Source: Congeria kusceri (taxonomy: Eukaryota; Mollusca; Bivalvia; Myida; Dreissenidae). From it: 64,000 bases of DNA. Below, one piece after another: positions 24,316 to 34,723 of this stretch. The position numbers and the translations under genes were made by a program. The stretch's first letter is position 1. Each line of letters opens with the position of its first letter. Under the pieces are notes generated by a model. The model was not told the origin of the DNA. It searched no databases and saw only the letters and a list, made by a program, of their open reading frames with translations. Location: the NCBI GenBank assembly GCA_027627225.1, contig CM051029.1, positions 19,206,656-19,270,655 on the forward strand, written 5' to 3'.

Positions 24316-24485
24316 CCACGCGAAACTCGCAGAATTTGCGCTGTCGTGACGAGCCTTCGATCAATATTCGCGAAGCGACGTCACGAAAGTTCGCGACGAT
24401 TTGCTAAATATAGCGGGCGGCCCCAGCGCGTGATTTCGCGACGAATATTTCACGAAATTTCATCGCGATTCGCGGCCATTTTACA
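24316..24485. repeat. CpG-rich short repeat, inverted relative to 33734-33895
   Basis: A sharply CpG-rich island in AT-rich DNA, rich in CGCGAA and TTCGCG. It shares GACGAGCC, TCGCGAAGCG and GTCACGAAA in the same order with the reverse complement of 33734-33895, and both are preceded by a TATATAC-type sequence. Probably two copies of one short mobile element in opposite orientation. Confidence 0.6.
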
Positions 24486-25659
24486 GGTATATGTGCATCT
24501 GCTATTAAAAAATTAAGAGTTGTACACTTTTTACGGTCTTTTCGCAACATTCTTCATTGTGTGTCGCACAGTGTTTGTTAAAGGTAGATATATTAATTTT
24601 GTATTCTTCATAACATGGTTAATTAATATATAATTATATAATAAAGCACTATTATTTGGCAGTATTATTTAAAGAAACAGTGAAAACGCATATAAAAGTA
24701 ACAATGAATTTACATAAGTCAAGTCAAGTCAAGTCAACTTTATTGGTATATACTATTGTACATAACCAAAACAATCAAGAAAGAACATGATGAACATAAT
24801 AACAGTGTAAATCAAGATGAAAAGTATGTTACAAAGCGGATATGAGAAACTCATAAATAATATTCCAAACAAATTAGGTAGGTAATACACTCGTGTCACT
24901 CAGTTGTCAATAATCGGTGTTCTGTATGGCAAAGTCGGTTTTTCAGAAGTAATCATATGTTATTCTAAAATGTTAAAAAGTAATTGTTCAATGTTTTTAA
25001 TGGAAACTCTATACTGAAACTACTTACACGCTAAACTACATTTAAAAATCGTACTGACAACAACAACAACAAAAAAGTATATTTATATTATTTTTATATT
25101 TTTTATTATTTAATTTTTTTTAATATTATTTTTATATATATATTTTTTTTTATTTAAAAAAAAAATTAATTTAGGGTACATATCCCTCTGGTAGATTACC
25201 TAAATTAATGGATAGATAATCTTGAAGGATAGGTACTTAGAATTGATAATAAATTAATAATTTACTAATGAAATAAAAAGTAAGACTTAGTTCGAAAATC
25301 CCTCCCTGAGGATCATCTATACGAAACGAAATTATAGGTGATCTGGAAGGAAATATATTTTCACAACTTACCCAAAGTTTAGTAATAATAATGTAATAAC
25401 TTTTTAATACTGTAATCTAAAGAGAACAAATATTAAAATGTCCAAAATCACAATATATATGTAATATTTTCAAATCTGACAATTCAATTAGAAGAATGGC
25501 AGTAAAGTATAGACCTTATGATTCAGCTGTAAAACACAATATTATGGACAAAATAACGGTACAAATTCGTGATCTTATTAAACAATTTATAATTTTCACA
25601 ACAATCACAATGTATAACCATTTACTGGAATAATAAGTGTTACTATTAGACGCATTATA

Positions 25660-26862
25660 TTACGCATTATTATTTCGTGACTCAAATGCTAGGCGGATAA
25701 ATTTTCCGAGGTTGATGATAGTCTTTGAATTCTTGGTTGATAATAAAATTTTAAATTTTGACAAGGAGGGCCACCTTTGATAATATTTAGGGAAGTATTG
25801 ATTTCTTAGATCTCTATAATATGGACATACTAATAAAAAGTGATATTCGTTTTCAATGACATTCATATTACACTTAGTACAAATTCTTTCATTTCTAGAT
25901 ATATTTCTAAATCTGCCTTCTTCAATTAATAGTTTATGCGCTGAACAACGAAACCTTGACATTGACACTCTATCCTTATCATTAACAACAACATCTAAAT
26001 ACTTCTCAAACTCTAAGTTGTCTTTAAATATGCGATAGCTTTCAAGCTTAGGAAGACGGCTAATATCACTAGCCCAATGTTGTAAACTTATATCTTTTAT
26101 ACGTTGGCAAATACAGTTAACATCACTTATAGTTAAATCTAATTTGTAGTACATATATGGTAATCCTAATTCATGGAGCATTTGCTTAAGTTTGTTTGCC
26201 CAATTAGTTACATATGACTCAGTGTCATTAAATTGCATAAGTAATTTATAAGGAATCGAGTCTGGGTTCTGTTTTAATTTAAACCAGTATTTGATGATAC
26301 GTATCTTTTTCGTAACTTCTATAGGAAATCGACCCAATTCGCCATATACTGCTGCTGTAGTAGTTTGTGGACGGACAGATAATAGCTGTTTTAAGAATTT
26401 AAGATGAACTTTTTCGACATCAGGACTCGGATGAAACCCCCATACCTCCGTGCCGTATGTCAAAATAGGCAAAATCATTGAGTCAAAAATAGAAAGTTTA
26501 TCAGCTAAACTAAATGATATTTTGGAAAAGAGATTATTAAGAGAAAACAAAGCTCTAGACGCCTGCTGCGACAAAGCTTCTTGAGCTCTAGAGAAACTAC
26601 CATTTGACGAGAACGTAACACCGAGATAAGTAAACTTATTTACTACTTCTAACTTATTATGATTATATCTAACATCAATGTTTTTGACCCTATTGCCTTT
26701 ATTAAAAACCATTGCCACTGTTTTGCTAATATTTACGGATATACCCCATTCATTACAATATTCATGCAGTCGGTCTAACAGACGCTGAAGCCCTGTAGCC
26801 GAGTAAGACATAAGTACAGTATCGTCTGCAAACAACAGAATAAACAGTTTCATATTATCAAT
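25660..26862 (-). CDS. Host LINE reverse transcriptase, C-terminal part
   Basis: Carries the catalytic FADDTVLM box, the NISKTVAMVFNKG and TYLGVTFSSNG motifs of RT palm and thumb, then a long linker and a terminal Cys/His knuckle CTKCNMNVIENEYHFLLVC. The frame is intact to the stop at 25660. Its first residues after the insertion point read NMKLFILLFADD. The upstream open run of lysines comes from the (CTT)n tail of the inserted element, not from this protein. Confidence 0.85.
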   Translation of the reverse strand: MDNMKLFILLFADDTVLMSYSATGLQRLLDRLHEYCNEWGISVNISKTVAMVFNKGNRVKNIDVRYNHNKLEVVNKFTYLGVTFSSNGSFSRAQEALSQQASRALFSLNNLFSKISFSLADKLSIFDSMILPILTYGTEVWGFHPSPDVEKVHLKFLKQLLSVRPQTTTAAVYGELGRFPIEVTKKIRIIKYWFKLKQNPDSIPYKLLMQFNDTESYVTNWANKLKQMLHELGLPYMYYKLDLTISDVNCICQRIKDISLQHWASDISRLPKLESYRIFKDNLEFEKYLDVVVNDKDRVSMSRFRCSAHKLLIEEGRFRNISRNERICTKCNMNVIENEYHFLLVCPYYRDLRNQYFPKYYQRWPSLSKFKILLSTKNSKTIINLGKFIRLAFESRNNNA

Positions 26863-29800
26863 CTTCTTCTTCTTCTTCTTCTTGTCGATCACTCAGATGG
26901 ACACGCCGGCTCTCTGCGCAAAGGTCGCCGTGCGCCGCAGGTCCTCCAGACTGCCATAGAGCTTCCCTTGCATCGTGGTCTCCTCCGCCCAGATCTGGCG
27001 CCTGAGGCCATTGTGTAGTGGGCAGGACTGCAGCAAGTGTTCTGTTGTCATGCTATCTGTCTGACAGGGGCACTGGTCTGACTGGCCAAATCTGAACTTG
27101 GTGAAAAGGTGGTGGTTCATACGGTTGTGGCCTGTCCGCAGCCTGAATATGAGGACCTGCTCAGATCTTGAGAGCAGGTGGTATGGGTCATTTCGGTTGT
27201 ATCGTGGGTGCTGTTGTAGCCACTTGGTGTGTTGCTTTGCCTTGATGATGGTCTTGGCTTCTTTGAAGGTGGTTGACCTGTCATTCTGTTCTTTTGTGGT
27301 GCCCTCCTTTGCCAGAGTGTCTGCGGCTTCATTGCCTAGTATGTTGCAGTGAGAGGGGACCCATTGCAGCACGACCGTGTGGGCTCTGCACAGGGAGGTC
27401 AAGGCAGATGACAGGTCGTTCAGTTCTTTGTCTCTGGCAGTGTCTAGGGCCTGCAGGACTGACTTTGCGTCGCTGAAGAACACAAGGTTGTTGGAGGAGA
27501 GTGGACTGTGCTCAATGTGGACTGCACCTGTCTTGAGCGCTACTGCTTCAGCCTTGAAGTTGGTGGAGTAGAGGCCAGTAGCGAGGGAGATGTGTTGTTC
27601 TCTACCTCCTGGATACCTGATGTAGATTCCGGCACCACCACTTCTGACAGCCTGGTCAGCAGACCCATCAGTGTAGACATGAGTCCAGTTGTGTTGTGGG
27701 TAGGAGTTGTTGATGTGTTCCATGGAGATGGACTTCTTTTCAGCATCGCTCTGGGAGTCTTTCTTGCCAATGCCAGGAATACTGCTGTGTATCTGGGGTC
27801 TTTCAGCATCGCTCCAGCCTGGGTTTTCAAGGTACGGGGGGATATCTTTGGGTTCTTGATCCAGGATATCTTGGCATTTCCTTTCCAAAACCCTCGTCTG
27901 GTGGATGAAGCTCCCTCTCTTCAGTCTTCCTTTTGTTGGTTGGCACAGTCTGTCTTTCATGGGATGATTTGGCAGTCTTTTGAACTTTGCTGCCTGGGTG
28001 AGGAGTTTGGTGTCCCTTCTGTCTTCTATGGGCTCAAGACCCGTGATGGTTTCCAGCTCTTGAATAGGGGTTGACCGCATGGCGCCAGTGATGATTCTGG
28101 CCGCCTGGTTCTGCACCTTGCTGACTCTGTCAAAGTTTGACTTGCTTGCTGTGCCCCATGCCGTCACCCCATACTCAAGGACTGGTCTAACGCTGCCCAT
28201 GTACATCTTCTTGAGGATTGCTGCATCTGCCCCCCATGTTGTGCCGGTTAGCTTTTTCATGAGTGCTAACAGCAGTTTGGCTCTAGCTTCGACTTTCTCT
28301 GTCTGCTGTTTCCAAGTGAGTCGCCTGTCGAAGGTCACGCCAAGATACGCGGGGGTGTTGTCAGCTTGCAGCGTCTGTCCGCAGAGCTTGAGGTTGGCCT
28401 TCACTTCTTTTGGGGAGAGGCTAAAGATCGTGTAAGTGGTCTTCCTGGAGTTGATGGTGATGAGCCACTTCTTTGTCCAGTCCTCAAGAACTTTCAGCGC
28501 CTCTTGCATCCGGTAGTTTGCGGTTGTGATGTGTTCTTCTGAGCACCAGAGTGCAAGATCGTCCGCATAGATGGCCCCATGGACATTTCGAGGGAGGTCC
28601 TTGACGATGTCGTTGATGAAGACTAGGAACAAGGTGGGGCTGAGGACTCCGCCTTGCGGGACTCCGTCTTTCAGTGTCTTCTTCCGGCTGTACTGTCCAC
28701 TTACATGGACTCTTGCTTTCCTGCTGTTCAAGTACTGGCAGATCCATTGGAACATACAACCGGCCACACCACTTTTCTGGAGCTTCAGCTTCAGCCCTTC
28801 CTTCCAGACCTTATCGAAGGCCTTCTCCATGTCAATCCAGATCGTCAGGGTGTTTTTCTTGTCCTGGAAGCCATCTTCAATCTTCTGGGCGATATACGTC
28901 ACCTGGTCCTCAGTCGAACGATTTTGCCTGAATCCTGCCTGCTCTGGGGAAATAGTGTTGTTCTTCTCCAAATGCCAAGTGAGCCTGGTGTTGATTAGCC
29001 GTTCCATGAGTTTGCCCACACAGCTGGTGAGACTGATGGGTCTGTAGCTGTCCACCTTTGCTCGGTCTTTGCCCTTCTTGTGGATGGGGACCATATCAGC
29101 CTCTCGCCAGATTTGTGGAACATGGCCAGTCTTCCAGCTGTTGTTGAAGATTTTCAGTAACTGTGTTTTTGCCCTTGTGCCTAAATGTAGAAGCATCTCA
29201 TTGGTTATTTTGTCTGGCCCTGGGGATTTTCTTTCTTGCAAGGCTTTCATGGCGTCTGCTAGTTCATGATGGTTGAACGGCTTGTTCATGTGTTCCTCTG
29301 GCTGATACTCCTTGGAGGTTCTTCTCTCCTCCTGTACCTGGGCCTTTCTTTCTTCAGGTACAGTGATGTTGCTGACTTCCTCATAATTATCTATAAAAAG
29401 GTTGGCAGCTTCTCTCCCTGTCAGCAACTCTTGGCCTTGTGAGATGGTAATTGGCTCTGCCCTTGTGTCTTCACCATTCATCGCTTTGGTCAGCTTCCAC
29501 AGCTTGTTTCCGTCCCTATCTAAGTTTAGCTTCTCGGTTTTTTCTCTCCAGCTAGATCTTGCTGCTTGAAGGTAGGCTCTTCTGTACTTGGCAGTGGCTG
29601 CTTTCAGGGCGATGTTGTTGTCAACAGAGGGATTCTCCTCTACTTCCTGTCTGCTGCTGCTGACTTGGTCCTCAAGTTCTTGAAGCTCTTCCGTCCAGTA
29701 GGGCCTGTAGTTCTTACGTGCGCCCCGTGGGATTGTCTCGGAAGCCGCTTTCAGAATGGCCTGATTGAAGTTCCTGGTGACTCGGTTGATGTTAAGGTCG

Positions 29801-30422
29801 TCTGTTTTTAGGCCCCTGGTGTAGAGGTCTGTGAGGCTTGCAAACATGTTCCAGTCTGCCTTCTTGTAGTTCCACCTTGGGAACGTTGTTGAGTTCTGTG
29901 GTCTGTACTGCAGGTTGATGGCCAGCTTTACTGGTCTGTGGTCGCTGCCTCCTAACTGGCTCAGTACCCCTCTGGTGGTCTTCTTGGAGAGATCATCAGT
30001 TGCAAAGGCGAGATCTGGGGTAGAAGTTGACAGCCACCTGCGTGAGAAGAAGGTGGGTGGGTCTTCTGGATCATTCAGCAGAACCATTTGGGTATCAATC
30101 TGCCAGTCCTCCACTTCCTCTCCTCTTCTGTCCGTCTCTTCATAGCCCCAACAGGTTGAGTGGCTGTTGAAGTCTCCAACAACCAAGCAGTTCTCAGTGG
30201 GTAGGTTTTCCAGGTACTGCAGGGAAAGTTCTTTGTCTTGGGGGCAGTACAGATTGTATATTGTAATTACAGACCTGTCCATTGTGATATTGACTCCTTG
30301 GATTTCAGCTTGTTGGTTAGTGACTACTTTAATTTCTTGTGCTGGGATATTGTTCTTGATGAGCATCAGCACTCCTCCTTTGTGTCTTCCTTCTCTGTCT
30401 AGCCTGAAGGTTTGGTATCCTC
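26863..30422 (-). mobile_element. Nested LINE with RNase H, inserted in the host LINE
   Basis: A 3560-bp minus-strand insertion bounded by an 8-bp target-site duplication: TTATCAAT at 26855-26862 and 30423-30430 on the + strand. The 3' tail is (CTT)7 at 26863-26883 (AAG in element sense), placed almost directly after the stop codon, so the 3' UTR is nearly absent. The 5' end lies inside the endonuclease domain, a 5' truncation. Base composition is clearly GC-richer than the surroundings, and the frame is fully open. Both suggest a recent arrival from an active family. RNase H after RT points to the I/Jockey-type groups. Confidence 0.92.
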
Positions 30423-30429
30423 TTATCAA
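26893..30429 (-). CDS. Nested LINE polyprotein: partial AP endonuclease, RT, RNase H
   Basis: About 1178 residues, uninterrupted. Endonuclease remnants: VVGDFNSHSTCWG and GGSDHRPVKL. RT: PGPDKITNEML, YRPISLTSCVGKLMERLI, AGFRQNRSTEDQ, IDMEKAFDKVW, GVPQGGVLSPTLFLVFINDI and the catalytic GAIYADDLALWC, then YLGVTFDRRLTW. RNase H: VYTDGSADQA, FFSDAKSVLQAL and QWVPSHCNILGNEAADTLAK, all with their acidic and His residues. A knuckle-like CPCQTDSMTTEHLLQSC closes the protein. The first few codons come from host DNA at the junction. Protein function would need the missing N-terminal endonuclease strand. Confidence 0.9.
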   Translation of the reverse strand: MIRGYQTFRLDREGRHKGGVLMLIKNNIPAQEIKVVTNQQAEIQGVNITMDRSVITIYNLYCPQDKELSLQYLENLPTENCLVVGDFNSHSTCWGYEETDRRGEEVEDWQIDTQMVLLNDPEDPPTFFSRRWLSTSTPDLAFATDDLSKKTTRGVLSQLGGSDHRPVKLAINLQYRPQNSTTFPRWNYKKADWNMFASLTDLYTRGLKTDDLNINRVTRNFNQAILKAASETIPRGARKNYRPYWTEELQELEDQVSSSRQEVEENPSVDNNIALKAATAKYRRAYLQAARSSWREKTEKLNLDRDGNKLWKLTKAMNGEDTRAEPITISQGQELLTGREAANLFIDNYEEVSNITVPEERKAQVQEERRTSKEYQPEEHMNKPFNHHELADAMKALQERKSPGPDKITNEMLLHLGTRAKTQLLKIFNNSWKTGHVPQIWREADMVPIHKKGKDRAKVDSYRPISLTSCVGKLMERLINTRLTWHLEKNNTISPEQAGFRQNRSTEDQVTYIAQKIEDGFQDKKNTLTIWIDMEKAFDKVWKEGLKLKLQKSGVAGCMFQWICQYLNSRKARVHVSGQYSRKKTLKDGVPQGGVLSPTLFLVFINDIVKDLPRNVHGAIYADDLALWCSEEHITTANYRMQEALKVLEDWTKKWLITINSRKTTYTIFSLSPKEVKANLKLCGQTLQADNTPAYLGVTFDRRLTWKQQTEKVEARAKLLLALMKKLTGTTWGADAAILKKMYMGSVRPVLEYGVTAWGTASKSNFDRVSKVQNQAARIITGAMRSTPIQELETITGLEPIEDRRDTKLLTQAAKFKRLPNHPMKDRLCQPTKGRLKRGSFIHQTRVLERKCQDILDQEPKDIPPYLENPGWSDAERPQIHSSIPGIGKKDSQSDAEKKSISMEHINNSYPQHNWTHVYTDGSADQAVRSGGAGIYIRYPGGREQHISLATGLYSTNFKAEAVALKTGAVHIEHSPLSSNNLVFFSDAKSVLQALDTARDKELNDLSSALTSLCRAHTVVLQWVPSHCNILGNEAADTLAKEGTTKEQNDRSTTFKEAKTIIKAKQHTKWLQQHPRYNRNDPYHLLSRSEQVLIFRLRTGHNRMNHHLFTKFRFGQSDQCPCQTDSMTTEHLLQSCPLHNGLRRQIWAEETTMQGKLYGSLEDLRRTATFAQRAGVSI

Positions 30430-31192
30430 TGATTACACAGTCTATGTCATCATGGTATAAGTAATCATATATATCATTCACAAACATAATAAATAACAAT
30501 GGAGACAGGGGCTCGCCCTGTTTTACTCCAGTATAACTATCAAACAAGCTAGATAGGTTATATGCAGTATTGATATTATTGTTATTGTTCATATTTAAAT
30601 TAATATTATCTACATTATTCTGGGTTTCATTACTTCTATTCAATACTCTGTTCGCCTTTACGCATGCTTTAACACTACTGTATATAGACTGTATCATTTT
30701 TACAAATTTGGATGATACATTATGTTGCAAAAGTTTGTAAAGAATTCCATTTCTATATACAAGATCAAATGCCTTTTTAAAATCCACAAAGGCACAATAA
30801 AGTTGACGCTTGTCTTGATACACTACTTTATTTATTAAAGCATTTAGCACAAAAATACAATCTATTGTACTTTTTTGCTTTCGGAATCCAAACTGAAAAT
30901 CATTAAGGACGTCATTTGTTTCTAACCACTTACGTAGTCTGTTGTCTAATATAATGGAAAATATTTTTGAAAATATACTAGTAAGGGTTATTCCTCGATA
31001 GTTATTGACGTCGTTTTTGTCACCTTTTTTAAGCACAGGTACGATGACACCTATAGACCACGCATCTGGATAAGTACTAGTTGAATAAATATGATTAAAT
31101 AACGTGCACAGTAGTGGAGCTAATAGTTCTTTACAATCAATGAAAATTTCAGGTATAAGCTGATCAATTCCACCACTCTTTCCCCTTTTCAT
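30423..31192 (-). CDS. Host LINE reverse transcriptase, N-terminal part (5'-truncated)
   Basis: Begins at GGIDQLIPEIF and contains the RT motifs NYRGITLTSIFSKIF, FGFRKQKSTIDCIF, VDFKKAFDLVYR and GVKQGEPLSPLLFIMFVNDI in normal order. It stops being LINE-1 sequence at CVIID (30423), exactly where the second LINE begins. An Asn-rich insert (near 30.59 kb) lies between motifs and looks lineage-specific. No frameshift was found, so truncation and insertion are the only visible lesions. Confidence 0.85.
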
Positions 31193-31199
31193 GTCTCCA

Positions 31200-33730
31200 T
31201 AGTGTGTATATACGTTTAAGTTTACATTTACAATTCGAACAATAAAACATTAAACTTAACTTAAAATTATAAATCACTTATTGTTCTTGTGTTCAATACA
31301 AATAATTACCCCTTTAACGTATATGCCACATTTCACTAATTTGATTAATTTGAATTTGATGTCACTTTTACAATAATATTAACTGATGTCAATTTAAATG
31401 ATTTATTAGTTAATCGTTAATTATTAGTTTCGAGTGTTATGTGAATGCGTATAAGGGGTTCTTGTGATGATTTAAAAAACGCATTATTATGTTATTTTTC
31501 ATGGGCGCGATTATTTCAATCATTCCTTCTTTTAGAATATCCATTCAGATTATTTGTTTACATGTACTTATATGTCATCCTCACCCGTGCACCAGCACAT
31601 TCAATTTTATCGTTTTTATAATCATCATAAAGATGCAAATCACCGACGTTTTGACACAATATTTTATAATAATCATGTACTTGAGTTGTATTGAAGGTGG
31701 TTATATACACGTAAGTGTCCAAAAGTATTTGTAACGTATGGTTTCACTTTAACATGTTTTTATAAAATCTACGTATTGTTTACTCATCGGTCAACACAAT
31801 AAATGTAAATACACATGTATATCGAACGAAAACCATCACAACGTTTATTGTAGCCTCTTCTAAATTTGGTGTTTGCTAAAGAAAACATAATTTGTTCTGC
31901 AGACTACCGGTTCCCGATGAGGGGTGGGGGTGAGTGCGTGTTGACCATAGCTACCTTTCTATGTGTTCACATGTTGTGTATATAGGCCATTAATATGTTA
32001 ACTGATGTGTCAATATAGCAAACAAACTGATCGTAGCATCTAAATTGTTTTTATTAATGTTTATGAATTTTGGGATTTATCTTCTTTTTTTCTAGGAGTC
32101 ATTTAAAATTCCAGTTCACATCCTGAATTATTATAAAGCTACATATAGCCTACATAAAATATAAGTACATAGTTATAGTTTATTCAGTCTTTTTATCATA
32201 AAACTATAAGTTTATTCGCGTTTACAACGCGGGTGTTTGTTGAAGAAAATATAGATTCAAAAAGTCTTCCTGTGCCGTTAATCCGCACTGTCTTATTGCT
32301 AATCAGTGTCAATTACCGACCCGGAGGCACATTTTTTGTGCGACGGTGGACTGATCTGCGATAGCGGTTCTTAATTGTTTAAAATGGCAGGGGTCGTGAA
32401 AGCCTAAAGGGAGCAAACATCTCTTGCAACTATCAGTTTTTGTTTGTCAATAAACTCTGTATTTATTGCAATTCATTTGCGTTAAAAACCAAACAGTGAA
32501 ACTATGCGTTAAAAGATATTCTTGTCAATTAGCACATACTTATATTTACATACTTATACATACTTTCATTCATCTTGATAATAAACTAAACTATCAATGT
32601 TGTTGTTGTTGTTGATATAATGTAGGCACGAAAAACGAGCATCCATTTAACGCCTTTTATCAACTAACTAAAATATATATTGTAGTATTGTATTACTTTT
32701 TATTACTGTTTCGTTTTATAATGTTTGTAAATTATGATCCGATACATTGATATATAACTTAATTATTCTAACCAATAACTTTCCATAAAATGTCGCACTA
32801 ATTAAGTCATACATGTATTACAGTTAGTACATTTATAATGAATGTCATTAATGTCGATCAATGATTAATGTTTTTTTTCAGTACATGTAATTATTCATAT
32901 TTAAAAATATTGTTTTCACATTGTAGACATTGATTATGGTAATTTTGTTAACTTGCATGCACATTATACAATGTGTCCCTTAAATCCGTGGACTATTTGT
33001 CTATATTGTGATTTGTGCATTAAATTTAATTGCGTTCGTTTGTTAATGTTTAAATGTTCTTCCTTTTTCAGTCAATGTGCGCATTTATGTTGTTATCAAC
33101 GAAGATGGGACAACTATTGCAAGAGCAATAATATTCGACATACATGTAGATGTACATACATGTACATGTAGGTCGTATTCATATATACACACAACACATA
33201 TAACATGTTGAAAGCCCTATACATGTACATTTTGAACCAGAACAAAATACAAGACAAAATCCAAGACTGATCGTGTACTTGAAGTAATAAAACAGTAAGG
33301 GTTTCAAACAGATACAACATATAAATAAACGAAGCATACATAAAATAATGAACACGAAGTTTTACCCAGAAACCTATTAAGAACAATCTAATAAATAGCA
33401 TGCCGTGAAAATAATAAACGGAACATATTTAAAAACAACTAACACACCCTATCACATACCCATTTTGAAATTTCACACGAACAATATTACGTTTATTTTG
33501 AATGCTGTTTTGTTCATGTATACAATAAAAAGTGTATTTCTTTTATATTTTTAATCTTCTGCAACAAATGTCACACCTTAATTTGAATGATTTTGTAGCT
33601 AATATAATTGAAAGAAATACATTCAAATATAAATTCCGCAAAGTTTTCTAACACGAATTATTTATTCACCGCTTAGTGAAATTATTGCGTAAAGGTGTGC
33701 ATTTTACTAATTATTTTATCGTCACGGTTC
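31200..33730. other. Gene-poor spacer
   Basis: AT-rich DNA with no convincing exon. A short GC-richer stretch near 32315-32410 (CCCGGAGGCACA, GCGACGGTGG) and a CATGTACATGTA-type simple repeat near 33150-33230 are the only notable features. Open frames are short and without motif. Confidence 0.45.
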
Positions 33731-33733
33731 GTG

Positions 33734-33895
33734 GCGGGACAAAATTAATCGCCACGAAAGTTCGCGAACAAGCGCGAATTTTCGTCGCAAGAATTAGCGA
33801 AATTTCGTGACATCGCGAGCGAGCGATCTGCGCTTCGCGATCAAATCGGCTCGTCGCATTTCACGAACTGTGTGGGTTTCGCGTAAGCTATATAC
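33734..33895. repeat. CpG-rich short repeat, inverted partner of 24316-24485
   Basis: Dense in CGCGAA, TTCGCG and TCGTCGC. In reverse complement it aligns with 24316-24485 over most of its length. The two copies bracket the LINE pair, about 0.3 kb and 2.5 kb outside it. Confidence 0.6.
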
Positions 33896-34169
33896 CGTAT
33901 ACAACACTAAGTTTTCGGATCCTTAAAACTGAATAATTGTGTTCGCATCCAAATATTAAGAGGGGTAAAATATTCCAAACTTGTGGGTGTCCGAATATTT
34001 AGAGACACGTGGAAAATATTTTAGTAACGTCCGTATATGTCTGGTTTTCTTTTTTTTGGTTTTTAATTTATAATATTCTTTTCGTTTTTACATAATAATA
34101 TTATGTTTAATAATGTTAAAATATTCTCAAATTTGAACAAACAAAAAAATCCATTAGAAACACGACGTA

Positions 34170-34230
34170 GGTATCGATTGTCGTTTCAAAATAAACCGCT
34201 TTGCAATCGGAAAATCGTGAGTTCGATACC
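34170..34230 (+). repeat. tRNA-like short element with GGTATCGA/TCGATACC stem
   Basis: A perfect 8-bp stem (GGTATCGA 34170, TCGATACC 34223) encloses a T-arm-like GTGAGTTCGATACC with B-box character. Copies sit at the same place in unit B1 (39060-39120), in B2 (51120-51174, partly decayed) and near 55830. It is probably a tRNA-derived SINE end inherited from the ancestral unit rather than a working tRNA gene: there is no normal anticodon arm. Confidence 0.45.
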
Positions 34231-34723
34231 AACTCAGGAAGTGTTGGACTCATCATACGCAACGTACTCATCTCTGGTTGTACTCATATAACGGTCTCGA
34301 AATGCCTTAATAAGCATCAAACTTTCTACAAACTCGAGCTTACACATTAGAGTTAAATAAAAACCGTGGTAATAAGTATGTTTGCAATGAATAATCCACG
34401 TGAAAAATGAACTAAGACAACAACTGCAATTTCCGTTGTATTCGTTTGTAGGGGATGCATACAGTAATAAAACACTAATGTCAACACTATTTGCAAGAAC
34501 AAACAAATTTGTGTTTTAACTAACTCACAACAACACAATATGGTATTTATTACACTCCAGACATATTCATTATTGTGTTTAATAACGTGTTAAAGATTCA
34601 GTATTAGAGTATATTATTTTCAACATGGATAAAGAGTAATTTTAATATTGATGACATGTGTATGCCATCCCCATTTCACAAGCGTTGAATAACTAATGTT
34701 TTTATTTTTTTTATCAAAATCAT

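Larger units (their letters stand above)
24717..31192 (-). mobile_element. Host LINE (non-LTR retrotransposon), 5'-truncated, interrupted by a second LINE
   Basis: Minus-strand element. Its 3' end is an AATAAAG-type sequence followed by a short (TTGAC)n tail, seen on the + strand as GTCAAGTCAAGTCAAGTCAA at 24718. The 3' UTR runs from 25659 to the tail and includes a very AT-rich stretch (25080-25170). The coding part starts inside the RT fingers at 31192, so the endonuclease is missing, as expected of incomplete reverse transcription. The body is split at 26863-30422 by the nested element. Clade is unresolved. Confidence 0.8.

Noticed and set aside
25660..26892. Lysine-rich start as the true N-terminus of the host RT fragment
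   Set aside because: The lysines are the translated (AAG)n tail of the inserted LINE; the host protein resumes at NMKLF.
27098..30460. Many + strand frames opposite the nested LINE
   Set aside because: They are shadows of the GC-richer RT/RNase H coding strand and have no domain motif.
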